The position numbers and the translations under genes were made by a program. This document shows, one piece after another, positions 7,617 through 16,122 of a stretch of DNA of 64,000 bases. The DNA is from Flavobacteriaceae bacterium (GTDB taxonomy: Bacteria; Bacteroidota; Bacteroidia; Flavobacteriales; Flavobacteriaceae): assembly GCA_013373635.1 (NCBI GenBank), contig JABXHN010000010.1, positions 1 through 64,000 on the forward strand, written 5' to 3'. The stretch's first letter is position 1. Each line of letters opens with the position of its first letter. The notes under the pieces were generated by a model. The model was not told where the DNA came from. It saw only the letters and a program-made list of their open reading frames with translations, and did no database searches.

Positions 7617-8933
7617 ATGGAATTAAAAGAAAAACTTCTCGCTTCTTTTGCTGTTTTTGAAAACAACTTGGACTTAGAAGATCCAATTTTAGATCTTCGC
7701 AACGATTCCATCAAAGTTTTTGAAAACAAGGGATTCCCTACAAAAAAAGATGAAGCTTGGAAATACACTTCACTGGCTAAAATACAGAACACTGATTATT
7801 CCCTATTCCCAAAGGAAGAAGACTGTGTCAATTACCAAGAAGTTAAAAAATACTTCTTACACGAAATTGAAACCTATAAACTCGTTTTTATCGATGGTGT
7901 TTATTCTTCATTCCTTTCTGAAACGACTCATATGGGAATCGATGTATGTTTGATGAGTGCTGCTTTTAAGAAGCCTCAATACAAACACCTCATCGACAAA
8001 TACTTTAATAAAGCAGCTTCAAAAGAGGACTCATTGAGTGCCCTCAATACTTCTTTTAGCAAAGAGGGAGCCTTTATCTATATCCCTAAAAATACAGTTG
8101 CTGACAAGCCAATTGAAATTATCAATTTTTCTTCAGGTGTAGAAGCGGCACTGATGATTCAGCCTCGTAATATGATTATTGCTGACCAAGGTGCAGAAAT
8201 GCAAATCATCGAACGTCATCAAAGTCTAACTAAAAACGAGACGCTTACCAATGTGGTTTCTGAGTTATTTGCAGAGCAAAACGCCAAGATTGATCTCTAC
8301 AAGATTCAAAATGATTCACTTTCTGCTTCGCTGATTGACAATACCTATATCGATCAAAAACGCGATAGCGTGGTCAGTGTGCACACCTTCTCTTTTGGAG
8401 GCAAACTCACTCGAAACAACCTCAACTTTTATCAAAATGGAGAAAATATCAACTCCATCTTAAAAGGGGTAACTATTATTGGAGACAAACAGCATGTCGA
8501 CCATCACACTTTAGTTCACCACAGAGAACCAAACTGTGAGAGTCACCAAGACTACAAAGGAATTTATGACCAATCTTCAACTGGAGTATTCAACGGGAAG
8601 ATTATAGTTGACAAGCTCGCTCAAAAGACCAACGCTTTTCAACAAAACAACAATATCCTTATGGAGGATAAGGCGACTATTAATTCAAAGCCTCAGTTGG
8701 AAATTTTTGCCGATGATGTGAAATGTTCACACGGTTGTACTATTGGTCAATTGGATGAAGATGCCCTCTTTTACTTACAATCGAGAGGTATTCCTAAAAA
8801 AGAAGGAAGAGCTCTTTTGATGTATGCATTTGCGAACAATGTTTTGGAAAGCGTAGCCCTTCCTGTTGTCAAAAAGAGAATCAATAAAATCATCGCTAAG
8901 AAATTAGGTGTTGAACTCGGTTTTAGTATTTAG
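7617..8933 (+). CDS. sufD: Fe-S cluster assembly subunit SufD
   Basis: 438 aa. SufD is the SufB paralogue of the SufBC2D complex. An N-terminal helical region contains the usual KDEAWKYTSL, and the C-terminal beta-helix ends with SHGCTIGQLDEDALFYLQSRGI, the family hallmark. It binds SufC and helps bring iron to the scaffold. sufS starts 2 nt after its stop. Confidence 0.96.
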   Translation: MELKEKLLASFAVFENNLDLEDPILDLRNDSIKVFENKGFPTKKDEAWKYTSLAKIQNTDYSLFPKEEDCVNYQEVKKYFLHEIETYKLVFIDGVYSSFLSETTHMGIDVCLMSAAFKKPQYKHLIDKYFNKAASKEDSLSALNTSFSKEGAFIYIPKNTVADKPIEIINFSSGVEAALMIQPRNMIIADQGAEMQIIERHQSLTKNETLTNVVSELFAEQNAKIDLYKIQNDSLSASLIDNTYIDQKRDSVVSVHTFSFGGKLTRNNLNFYQNGENINSILKGVTIIGDKQHVDHHTLVHHREPNCESHQDYKGIYDQSSTGVFNGKIIVDKLAQKTNAFQQNNNILMEDKATINSKPQLEIFADDVKCSHGCTIGQLDEDALFYLQSRGIPKKEGRALLMYAFANNVLESVALPVVKKRINKIIAKKLGVELGFSI

Positions 8934-8935
8934 AA

Positions 8936-10162
8936 ATGAATTTAAGTTCAAAAGACATAGAGCGCATTAGAAACGACTTTCCGATTCTGAATCGAAAAGT
9001 CAACGGAAGCGATTTGGTCTATTTGGACAATGCGGCAACTTCTCAAACTCCCAAACAGGTGATTGATTGTATTGTGGATTATTACTCCAATTACAACGCT
9101 AATATTCACAGAGGAGTTCACTCGCTCTCACAACAGGCGACTGAAGCTTTTGAAGTAGCTCGAAAAAAAGTACAGCAGCATTTTAATATTGCTCATCCAG
9201 AAGAAGTGATCTTTACTTCTGGAACCACTCATAGTATCAATGCCGTTGCTAGCGGATACGCAAAGCTTTTAAACCCTGGAGATGAACTCATTGTATCAGC
9301 TTTGGAACACCACTCCAATATTGTTCCTTGGCAAATGGCCTGTGAGCAATCTGGAGCTAGCTTAAAGGTTATTCCGATGGATGCTAGTGGTGCGCTCGAT
9401 TTAAAAGCATATGAATCACTTTTAAGTGATCGTACACAATTGGTGTTTTGCAACCATGTATCCAATGCTCTTGGAGTTATCAATCCAATTGAGACCATTA
9501 TTGAAAAAGCACATGCCGTTGGTGCTGCTGTCTTAATAGACGGCGCACAAGCAGCTCCTCACATCAAAGCTGATCTTCAAGCATTAGATGTTGACTTTTA
9601 TACCGTATCGGCTCATAAACTTTGTGGTCCTACGGGGATTGGAATGCTTTATGGTAAAAAGGAACGATTAGAGGCTTTACCTCCCTATCAAGGTGGTGGT
9701 GAAATGATTGCGACTGTGTCCTTTGAAAAAACAACCTATGCAGGTCTTCCTCATAAATTTGAGGCAGGAACTCCTAATATCGCTGGAGGCATTGCCTTTG
9801 GTGCAGCCTTAGACTATATGAACTCTATTGGTTTTGAGAGGATAGCTGCCTATGAAAAACAGCTTTTAGAGCTCGCAACAGAAAAGCTATCTCTAATCGA
9901 AGGGGTTGAAATTTATGGAACCTCTGAGGAAAAAACAGCTGTTCTATCTTTTAATATTAAGGGACTTCATCCCTATGATATCGGAAGCATCCTAGATCAA
10001 ATGGGAATTGCTGTTCGTACGGGTCATCACTGTGCACAACCGATTATGGATTTTTATCAAATCCCAGGAACGGTTCGAGCCAGTTTTAGTTTTTACAATA
10101 CTTTTGATGAAGTCGATCGATTAATTGCTGGTGTTATTAAAGCTAAAGAAATGCTCAGTTAA
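8936..10162 (+). CDS. sufS: Group II cysteine desulfurase SufS
   Basis: 408 aa PLP enzyme that takes sulfur from L-cysteine. LDNAATSQTP lies at the N-terminus, TSGTTHSIN and ALEHHSNIVPW in the middle, and the PLP lysine in SAHKLCGPTGIG. The catalytic cysteine is in RTGHHCAQP near residue 364. This short loop marks the group II type, which needs SufE as sulfur acceptor, and sufE is the next gene. Confidence 0.97.
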   Translation: MNLSSKDIERIRNDFPILNRKVNGSDLVYLDNAATSQTPKQVIDCIVDYYSNYNANIHRGVHSLSQQATEAFEVARKKVQQHFNIAHPEEVIFTSGTTHSINAVASGYAKLLNPGDELIVSALEHHSNIVPWQMACEQSGASLKVIPMDASGALDLKAYESLLSDRTQLVFCNHVSNALGVINPIETIIEKAHAVGAAVLIDGAQAAPHIKADLQALDVDFYTVSAHKLCGPTGIGMLYGKKERLEALPPYQGGGEMIATVSFEKTTYAGLPHKFEAGTPNIAGGIAFGAALDYMNSIGFERIAAYEKQLLELATEKLSLIEGVEIYGTSEEKTAVLSFNIKGLHPYDIGSILDQMGIAVRTGHHCAQPIMDFYQIPGTVRASFSFYNTFDEVDRLIAGVIKAKEMLS

Positions 10163-10163
10163 C

Positions 10164-10171
10164 TATATTTG
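10164..10171 (+). promoter_or_regulatory. Possible internal promoter before sufE
   Basis: TATATTTG is a perfect TAnnTTTG -7 element in the 27-bp gap between sufS and sufE, 18 nt before the TTG start. There is no clear TTG at the -33 position, so it may be weak or chance. Confidence 0.35.
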
Positions 10172-10189
10172 TTATAAAATTTAAACAGT

Positions 10190-10621
10190 TTGAGTCAATC
10201 TATATCTGAAATACAAGAAGAAATCATCGACGAATTTTCAATGTTCGACGACTGGATGCAGCGCTATGAATACATGATTTCATTGGGCAAATCACTGCCA
10301 CTTATCGATGAGAAATACAAAACAGATGACTACCTCATCAAAGGTTGTCAATCAAAAGTATGGGTACATGCCGCTTTAGAAGGCGATCAGTTGATATTTA
10401 AAGCAGATTCAGATGCGATTATCACCAAAGGAATTATCGCAATACTCATCCGTGTGTTTTCTCATCAAAAACCAGAAGACATCATGGAGGCGGACACCTC
10501 TTTTATAGATGAAATTGGTCTTAAAGAGCATTTATCACCAACAAGAGCTAATGGATTAGTGAGCATGATTAAACAAATTAAATTATACGCTATTGCGTTT
10601 AGAACACAATTAAATCAATAA
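10190..10621 (+). CDS. sufE: Sulfur acceptor SufE
   Basis: 143 aa. SufE takes persulfide from SufS and hands it to SufB. EFSMFDDWMQRYEYMISLGKSLP and the sulfur-accepting cysteine in KGCQSKVWV (about 54) are the family signatures. The start is TTG at 10190: no ATG lies before the conserved IQEEI segment, and homologues begin at the same point. The 27-bp gap and rare start codon set this gene apart from the tightly packed sufBCDS. Confidence 0.93.
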   Translation: MSQSISEIQEEIIDEFSMFDDWMQRYEYMISLGKSLPLIDEKYKTDDYLIKGCQSKVWVHAALEGDQLIFKADSDAIITKGIIAILIRVFSHQKPEDIMEADTSFIDEIGLKEHLSPTRANGLVSMIKQIKLYAIAFRTQLNQ

Positions 10622-10626
10622 GTAAG

Positions 10627-10944
10627 ATGAGTGAAGAATCAAGCAAGTTAGCAGAGAAAATTGTTGGGGTTTTAAAAACTATTTTTGACCCTGAAATTCC
10701 TGTAGACATCTATGAGTTAGGTCTTATTTACGATGTTTTTGTCAACGAAAACAACGATATAAAGATTCTCATGACTCTTACCACTCCAAACTGCCCAGTG
10801 GCAGAAACACTACCCATGGAAGTAGAAGAAAAGGTCAAATCTATTGATGAGGTGAACGATGCTACCGTAGAGATCACCTTTGATCCGCCTTGGACGCAAG
10901 AGCTGATGAGCGAAGAAGCCAAATTAGAATTGGGAATGCTCTAA
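10627..10944 (+). CDS. sufT: SufT, DUF59/MIP18-family Fe-S maturation protein
   Basis: 105 aa, a single DUF59 domain. The signatures DPEIPVDIYELGLIYD and TTPNCPVAE, with one conserved cysteine, are typical. SufT helps mature certain Fe-S proteins, often under high cluster demand, and is usually encoded with suf genes, as here, 5 nt after sufE. Some relatives act in phenylacetate degradation (PaaD), but the location argues for SufT. Confidence 0.9.
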   Translation: MSEESSKLAEKIVGVLKTIFDPEIPVDIYELGLIYDVFVNENNDIKILMTLTTPNCPVAETLPMEVEEKVKSIDEVNDATVEITFDPPWTQELMSEEAKLELGML

Positions 10945-10953
10945 AATAGCGCC

Positions 10954-11463
10954 ATGGAAGAACCCATTGTAAATAGGGTTGCAAACAGCAAACTCATCAC
11001 TGTAGATTTGGAAGAACTCTATCCAAGAGATGAACGTATAGGCATTGATATTTCTCTTTGGCTAAAAGAGGGGTTTATCCTGATTGAAAAAGAATTTAGA
11101 GCTGCTTTAAAATCGCATGATTGGTCCCTTTATCAAAACAAATTTGTATTTCTGTACAACAGTCAAGAGGCGATTATCCCTTCATGGGCTTATTTATTAA
11201 TCAGCACCTATTTACAAACTGTTGCAAAAAAGATTGTGGTTGGTTCTAAAAAGGATCTCGACACTGTATTGATGAAAGAAGTGATCGATTCATTAGACAG
11301 CGCTCCTTATAAAGGGAAGAATATCATTATCAAAGGTTGTTCAAAAATTGATATGCCTCAAAATGCCTATCTGATGTTGTTGGAAAAACTTCAAGCTCAG
11401 GCACAAAAAATACTCTATGGAGAAGCCTGTTCATCAGTGCCTCTTTACGCTAAAAAAAACTAA
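10954..11463 (+). CDS. DUF2480 family protein
   Basis: 169 aa, soluble, no signal peptide. I recognise it as DUF2480, a Bacteroidota family of unknown function. Visible traits are an N-terminal IVNRVANSKLITVDLE, a central hydrophobic PSWAYLLIS stretch, and a C-terminal GEACSSVPLYAKKN with one of only two cysteines. It starts 9 bp after sufT and 3 bp before hflX in the same direction, so it is probably the last suf-linked gene. A role in Fe-S handling is suggested by position only. Confidence 0.75.
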   Translation: MEEPIVNRVANSKLITVDLEELYPRDERIGIDISLWLKEGFILIEKEFRAALKSHDWSLYQNKFVFLYNSQEAIIPSWAYLLISTYLQTVAKKIVVGSKKDLDTVLMKEVIDSLDSAPYKGKNIIIKGCSKIDMPQNAYLMLLEKLQAQAQKILYGEACSSVPLYAKKN

Positions 11464-11466
11464 TTC

Positions 11467-12693
11467 ATGATAGAAGAACAGGAAAGAGAATATGAAAAGG
11501 CAATTCTTGTTGGTGTGATCAATCAAGGTCAAGACCAAGAGAAGGTTGATGAATATCTAGATGAATTAGAGTTTTTAACTTATACCGCAGGTGGTGAAGT
11601 GATGGCAAGGTTTACTCAAAAAATCAGCACCATCAATCCAAAAACTTTAATTGGAAGTGGGAAAATTGAAGAGATCAAAGCTTTTGTAGAAGCCAATGAT
11701 ATAGGTTCAGTCATCTTTGACGACGAGCTCACTCCTGCTCAACAAAACAATATTCAAAAAGAACTCCAATGTAAAATTGTCGATCGAACAACCCTCATCT
11801 TAGACATCTTTGCTCAACGTGCTCAAACTTCTTATGCAAGAACACAGGTGGAACTCGCTCAATACGAATACTTACTTCCGAGACTTACAGGTCTTTGGAC
11901 GCACTTAGAGCGTCAAAAAGGGGGTATTGGGATGCGTGGTCCTGGAGAAACAGAAATTGAAACAGACCGTCGTATCGTAAGAGATCGCATTGCGCTTCTC
12001 AAGAAAAAGTTAGAGAAGATTGATCGTCAGATGGAAACCCAAAGAGGAAACAGAGGGGCTCTGGTAAGAGTTTCACTTGTGGGATACACCAACGTTGGAA
12101 AATCAACCCTGATGAACGTTATTTCAAAGAGCGATGTTTTTGCTGAAAACAAACTATTTGCGACCCTAGATACCACTGTAAGAAAGGTAGTGATCGGCAA
12201 CCTTCCTTTCCTACTTGCAGATACGGTTGGGTTTATCAGAAAGCTTCCAACACAGCTTGTTGAGAGTTTTAAAAGCACACTTGACGAAGTAAGAGAGTCC
12301 GATTTAATCCTTCATGTTGTGGATATCTCTCATAAAGATTTTGAGGATCATATCGAGGCGGTTAACACCATTCTTTCTGAAATTGGATGTGCTGATAAAC
12401 AAACCCTTATGGTTTTTAATAAAATAGACCAATATCAACACCAAACCATCGATGAGGATGATTTGGTCACTGAAAAAACATCGGCTCATTTTACCCTAGA
12501 AGAATGGGAACAAACCTGGATGAAGCGCATGAATGGAGAAGCCATCTTTATCTCTGCTCTCAACAAGGAAAACCTCGATGATTTTAGAAAGAAAGTCTAC
12601 GCAGAAGTCCGAGATATTCACGTGACAAGATTCCCCTATAACAACTTCCTCTATCCAGAGAATTTAGACCAGTGGTCTTCTGAAGAAGAGTAA
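11467..12693 (+). CDS. hflX: Ribosome-associated GTPase HflX
   Basis: 408 aa. The HflX N-terminal domain (about 1-190, including GSGKIEEIKA, FDDELTPAQQNN and GGIGMRGPGETEIETDRR) precedes a G domain with G1 GYTNVGKST (about 200-208), G3 DTVGFIRKLP and G4 NKID. HflX splits stalled or stressed 70S ribosomes. It is usually single-copy and here ends the suf-led gene string. Length is normal. Confidence 0.95.
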   Translation: MIEEQEREYEKAILVGVINQGQDQEKVDEYLDELEFLTYTAGGEVMARFTQKISTINPKTLIGSGKIEEIKAFVEANDIGSVIFDDELTPAQQNNIQKELQCKIVDRTTLILDIFAQRAQTSYARTQVELAQYEYLLPRLTGLWTHLERQKGGIGMRGPGETEIETDRRIVRDRIALLKKKLEKIDRQMETQRGNRGALVRVSLVGYTNVGKSTLMNVISKSDVFAENKLFATLDTTVRKVVIGNLPFLLADTVGFIRKLPTQLVESFKSTLDEVRESDLILHVVDISHKDFEDHIEAVNTILSEIGCADKQTLMVFNKIDQYQHQTIDEDDLVTEKTSAHFTLEEWEQTWMKRMNGEAIFISALNKENLDDFRKKVYAEVRDIHVTRFPYNNFLYPENLDQWSSEEE

Positions 12694-12715
12694 GATTTTC
12701 TACCTATATTTAGGT

Positions 12716-13972
12716 ATGAAAAAAATCCTCTTTCTAGTATTACTTTTTAGTTCTCAACTATATGCACAAAGCAGTTTTGAATATCGTATCGACAGTATTG
12801 TCTCAAATGCGATTGCTCAAAGGGCTTTCCCAGGGGCTCAAATCTATATTCAAAAGAAAGGAGAGGTACTCCTTCACAAAGCTTATGGATATCACACTTA
12901 TGATTCAATTCATCAAACAACTCTAGAAGATGTTTTTGATTTAGCATCTGTTACCAAAACAATGGCTGCTACCCTAGCCCTTATGAAACTTTACGAAGAA
13001 GGAAAGCTGGATGTCGATCGCCCTTTTAGTGAGTATTGGCCTGACTGGCAAAAAAAGAAAGATAAGAAAAACATTAGCTTTAGAGCGGTGCTTGCACATC
13101 AAGCAGGACTCATTCCCTATATTGTCTTTCTCAATAAGATCACTAAATCCAAAGGGAAGTTAAAAAAGAGGTGGGTTTCAAAAACTCAGAACAATCCTTA
13201 CAATAAAGAAGCTTTTAAAAATCTTTATATCCGTGAAGACATCGAAAAAATCATCGATCGTAAAGCCAGAAAATCAAAACTCGGTGAATTAAAATACCGT
13301 TATTCAGGACTGACTTTTTTGCTCTATCCTCGAATGGTCGGTCGACTTTCAAATACTAATTTTGAAGATTATTTAAATCAGAATTTCTACCGTCCTCTAG
13401 AACTAAAAAAGATAGGATTTAATCCTACTTCTTGGATTGATCCTTCTCATATCGTTCCTACTGAATACGACAGTTTGTTTAGAAAAACACTTACCAAAGG
13501 ATGGGTTCACGATGAGAATGCCGCCATTCTCGGTGGTGTCTCTGGAAATGCAGGACTCTTTGCCAATACCAATTCTATTGCTCCGCTTTTAGAGATGCTC
13601 CTCAACAAGGGAGTATACAAAGGGAAGCAATACCTAAAAGATTCTACTGTTGAAGAGTTTACAAGAGTGCAATTTCCAGAAAATGACAACCGTAGAGGAC
13701 TTGGTTTTGACAAACCCCTTATTGGAAACGACACACTGTCTTTTGAAGATAGTTACCCCGCTCCACTTGCGAGTAAAAACAGTTATGGTCATTCTGGCTT
13801 TACAGGCACCTTTTACTGGGTAGATCCCGATCAAGATCTTATCTATATCTTTCTATCAAATAGAGTGTACCCATCGAGATCTCAGCAGGGAATTTACGAT
13901 CTTGCTGTACGCAAGGAAATACTCTTCGAAGCTTTTAAATTCAACAATGAAAATGCATATAGCAGTCATTAA
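12716..13972 (+). CDS. Secreted serine hydrolase, beta-lactamase/class C PBP family
   Basis: 418 aa. The signal peptide MKKILFLVLLFSSQLYAQ is followed by a serine beta-lactamase-like domain. The SxxK motif is SVTK (about 79-82), the tyrosine motif is probably YRYSG, and HSGFTG stands in the KTG position. In many flavobacteria a related domain is fused behind a GH3 glycosidase; here it stands alone. Probable role: carboxypeptidase or esterase acting on wall fragments or small esters in the periplasm. TATATTTA (12705-12712) just before the ATG is a possible -7 element. Confidence 0.82.
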   Translation: MKKILFLVLLFSSQLYAQSSFEYRIDSIVSNAIAQRAFPGAQIYIQKKGEVLLHKAYGYHTYDSIHQTTLEDVFDLASVTKTMAATLALMKLYEEGKLDVDRPFSEYWPDWQKKKDKKNISFRAVLAHQAGLIPYIVFLNKITKSKGKLKKRWVSKTQNNPYNKEAFKNLYIREDIEKIIDRKARKSKLGELKYRYSGLTFLLYPRMVGRLSNTNFEDYLNQNFYRPLELKKIGFNPTSWIDPSHIVPTEYDSLFRKTLTKGWVHDENAAILGGVSGNAGLFANTNSIAPLLEMLLNKGVYKGKQYLKDSTVEEFTRVQFPENDNRRGLGFDKPLIGNDTLSFEDSYPAPLASKNSYGHSGFTGTFYWVDPDQDLIYIFLSNRVYPSRSQQGIYDLAVRKEILFEAFKFNNENAYSSH

Positions 13973-14435
13973 AAGCCCTATTGGGTATCTAAAACTCGAA
14001 GCCTCTGAGATTGGTCTTAAGAGCTGTTCGATCTTGAGTGAAAAAGAGGCAATGAGTTGTGTCAATTGTGGTTTGTCTCCTTTTTTAGAAGATGTCATCG
14101 AACAACTCCAAGATTATTTTAAAGGAGATCGTGAAACTTTTGAGATTGAATTTGATTTAGAGGGAACTGACTTCCAAAAAAGAGTTTGGAATGCACTGAC
14201 GACCATCCCTTTTGGAAAAACCATCTCCTACAGTGAATTCGCGTTGCAATTAGGAGACCTCAAAGCCATTCGAGCTGTAGCTTCTGCCAATGGAAAAAAT
14301 CCCATTGGAATCATTATCCCCTGTCATCGCGTTATTGGTTCAGATGGTTCCCTAACTGGTTTTGCATGGGGAATCGACAAAAAGCAATGGCTCTTGGAGC
14401 ACGAATCGAATTACAGACAATTGAGTTTGTTTTAA
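13947..14435 (+). CDS. ogt: Methylated-DNA-[protein]-cysteine S-methyltransferase
   Basis: 162 aa. This suicide repair protein moves the methyl group of O6-methylguanine to its own cysteine. The active site is IPCHRVIG (Cys about 128). The helix-turn-helix and arginine finger lie in FGKTISYSEFALQLG and KAIRAVASANGKNP. The ATG at 13947 is preferred; it overlaps the end of the serine hydrolase gene by 26 nt, and an upstream TTG extension would lie fully inside that gene. Its stop overlaps the convergent higA stop by 3-4 nt. Confidence 0.94.
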   Translation: MKMHIAVIKSPIGYLKLEASEIGLKSCSILSEKEAMSCVNCGLSPFLEDVIEQLQDYFKGDRETFEIEFDLEGTDFQKRVWNALTTIPFGKTISYSEFALQLGDLKAIRAVASANGKNPIGIIIPCHRVIGSDGSLTGFAWGIDKKQWLLEHESNYRQLSLF

Positions 14436-14722
14436 GAAGCTAATGCTTCAATTTCGTCGTATTCTTGTTTTCGATTACGAAGCACTTCTTCTAAATCATA
14501 ATCTTCTTGTAAACCCATCCAGAACTTTGCAGAATTACCAAAAAATCGACTAAGTCTAATTGCAGTATCTGCGGTGATGCTTCTTTTTGAATGTAGAATC
14601 TGAGAGATTCTGGTTTGTGGTATATGCAACTCTTTTGACAATCGATAAGCAGTAATATTTAAAGGCTTTAAAAACTCTTCGTTTAAAACTTCTCCAGGGT
14701 GAATATTGGGTAATTGTTTCAT
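14432..14722 (-). CDS. higA: HigA-family antitoxin
   Basis: 96 aa with an XRE helix-turn-helix: ITAYRLSKELHIPQTRISQILHSKRSITADTAIRLSRFFGNSAKFWMGLQ is the classic HigA (VapI-like) domain, and the N-terminal IHPGEVLNEEFLKPL is also diagnostic. It binds and blocks the HigB toxin and represses the operon. It follows the toxin by 9 bp in the toxin-first order of higBA. Its 3' end overlaps the convergent ogt gene. Confidence 0.92.
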   Translation of the reverse strand: MKQLPNIHPGEVLNEEFLKPLNITAYRLSKELHIPQTRISQILHSKRSITADTAIRLSRFFGNSAKFWMGLQEDYDLEEVLRNRKQEYDEIEALAS

Positions 14723-14731
14723 GGTTGAGTA

Positions 14732-15013
14732 TTAATTATAATCTACAATTTTTACTTTATATGAATTGCCGTCCTTCCATTTAAAGATAATTCTCCATTG
14801 ATTATTTATTCTAATACTGAAATAATCAATTAAATTCCCCTTTAATTTTTCCAAATGATTCGATGGTGGAATTCTCAAATCATTAAGATCTTGAGCTCGG
14901 TGTAACATTCTCAATTTTCTCCTAGCTGTGTTTTGTATTTCAAAAGGCAATTTAGTTGATCGTTCACCAATCCAAACTAGATAGGTGTGTTTAGAATCAA
15001 AATCAACAATCAT
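14732..15013 (-). CDS. higB: HigB-family mRNA-interferase toxin
   Basis: 93 aa of the RelE/ParE superfamily. The hallmarks are present: ARRKLRMLHRAQDLNDLRIPPSNHLEKLKG, YSIRINNQWRIIFKW (as YFSIRIN...) and the final VKIVDYN. HigB cuts mRNA at the ribosome under stress. The ATG at 15013 matches the family start (MIxxFxxK); an upstream ATG at 15040 lies on the -7 element and is unlikely. Unlike the pair at 1256-1813, this toxin has all family segments and is probably active. Confidence 0.9.
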   Translation of the reverse strand: MIVDFDSKHTYLVWIGERSTKLPFEIQNTARRKLRMLHRAQDLNDLRIPPSNHLEKLKGNLIDYFSIRINNQWRIIFKWKDGNSYKVKIVDYN

Positions 15014-15018
15014 AGTGT

Positions 15019-15045
15019 CGTTATTCGATACTAACGTCAAAGATA
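15019..15045 (-). promoter_or_regulatory. higBA promoter with candidate operator
   Basis: TATCTTTG on the minus strand (15045-15038) is a perfect -7 element, the same octamer as in the other toxin-antitoxin promoter. Between it and the start codon lies an imperfect dyad (15019-15036, outer arms CGTTA/TAACG), a plausible HigA operator. Confidence 0.5.
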
Positions 15046-15071
15046 AGTATTTTAATTTAAAAACACATTAA

Positions 15072-15111
15072 TTCTTAGATTCAGTATCTGTTAGTATTTT
15101 GAATCTAAGAA
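15072..15111. repeat. 12-bp inverted repeat between hemB and higB
   Basis: A perfect repeat TTCTTAGATTCA / TGAATCTAAGAA (15072-15083 and 15100-15111) with a 16-nt loop. It lies 36 nt after the hemB stop and 27 nt upstream of the higB -7 element. It may terminate the heme operon, but no clean T run follows on either strand, so a regulatory role is also possible. Confidence 0.55.
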
Positions 15112-15147
15112 ACTTTAATTATGTTTTTGATTTTTATCGATAAACGG

Positions 15148-16119
15148 TTACAAAAGTTTTACCGCATCCTTAGCAAAATAAGAGGCTATGATATCTGCTC
15201 CGGCTCTTTTAAATGCGATGAGTTGTTCCATCATCACAGCATCGTGGTTTAACCAACCTTTCTCTGCTGCTGCTTTAAGCATGGCATATTCACCAGAGAC
15301 TTGATACACCGCCACAGGAACATCCACCTCGTTCTTAATTTCACGAAGGATATCCAAATAAGCAAGTCCTGGTTTTACCATGACAATATCAGCTCCTTCA
15401 TCTACATCCAACTGTGTTTCACGAATGGCTTCAAAGCGATTTGCAAAATCCATTTGATAGGTTTTTTTGTCTCCAAATCCTGGTGCAGAGTCCAAAGCAT
15501 CTCTAAAAGGCCCGTAGAATGCAGATGCGTATTTGGCCGAATAACTCATAATACCAGCATGGTGATAGCCCGCATCTTCGAAGGCTTCTCGAATGCTTAA
15601 AATACGTCCATCCATCATATCAGATGGAGCTACAAAATCAGCACCTGCTTCGATATGAGACAGACTCATATCGGTTAATACTTCAACTGTTTCATCGTTG
15701 AGAATTTGTCCATCTTCAACAATCCCATCATGTCCATAAGAAGAATAAGGATCTAATGCTACATCCGTCATCACTAACATCCCAGGACAAACATCTTTGA
15801 TGGTTTTAACTGCGCGTTGCATCAAACCATCGGGATTGACAGCCTCAGTTCCTTGATTGTCTTTTAAAGCATCCTCTACTTTTACAAATACGAGTACTCC
15901 ACAAAGCCCCATGGACCACAATTCTTGAACCTCTTTTTTTAACAAATCAAGACTAAAACGGTAGTATCCTGGCATGGATGGAATTTCAGATTTAATCCCC
16001 TTTCCTTCTTCCACAAAAAGTGGAACTAAAAAGTCATGAGGAGTAATACTTGTTTCACGAACTAAGTTTCTGATGGATTCTGATGCTCTAAGGCGTCTGT
16101 TTCTGATAATTGGATACAT
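15148..16119 (-). CDS. hemB: Porphobilinogen synthase (ALA dehydratase), Mg-type
   Basis: 323 aa. HemB joins two 5-aminolevulinate molecules into porphobilinogen. The Schiff-base lysines lie in MSYSAKYASAFYGPFRDA and MVKPGLAYLD. The metal-site stretch DVALDPYSSYGHDG has Asp/Ser/Ala where Zn-dependent enzymes carry three cysteines, so this is the Zn-independent, Mg-activated type. It is the last gene of the heme operon, 3 nt after the PhzF-family gene. Confidence 0.96.
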   Translation of the reverse strand: MYPIIRNRRLRASESIRNLVRETSITPHDFLVPLFVEEGKGIKSEIPSMPGYYRFSLDLLKKEVQELWSMGLCGVLVFVKVEDALKDNQGTEAVNPDGLMQRAVKTIKDVCPGMLVMTDVALDPYSSYGHDGIVEDGQILNDETVEVLTDMSLSHIEAGADFVAPSDMMDGRILSIREAFEDAGYHHAGIMSYSAKYASAFYGPFRDALDSAPGFGDKKTYQMDFANRFEAIRETQLDVDEGADIVMVKPGLAYLDILREIKNEVDVPVAVYQVSGEYAMLKAAAEKGWLNHDAVMMEQLIAFKRAGADIIASYFAKDAVKLL

Positions 16120-16122
16120 AGC

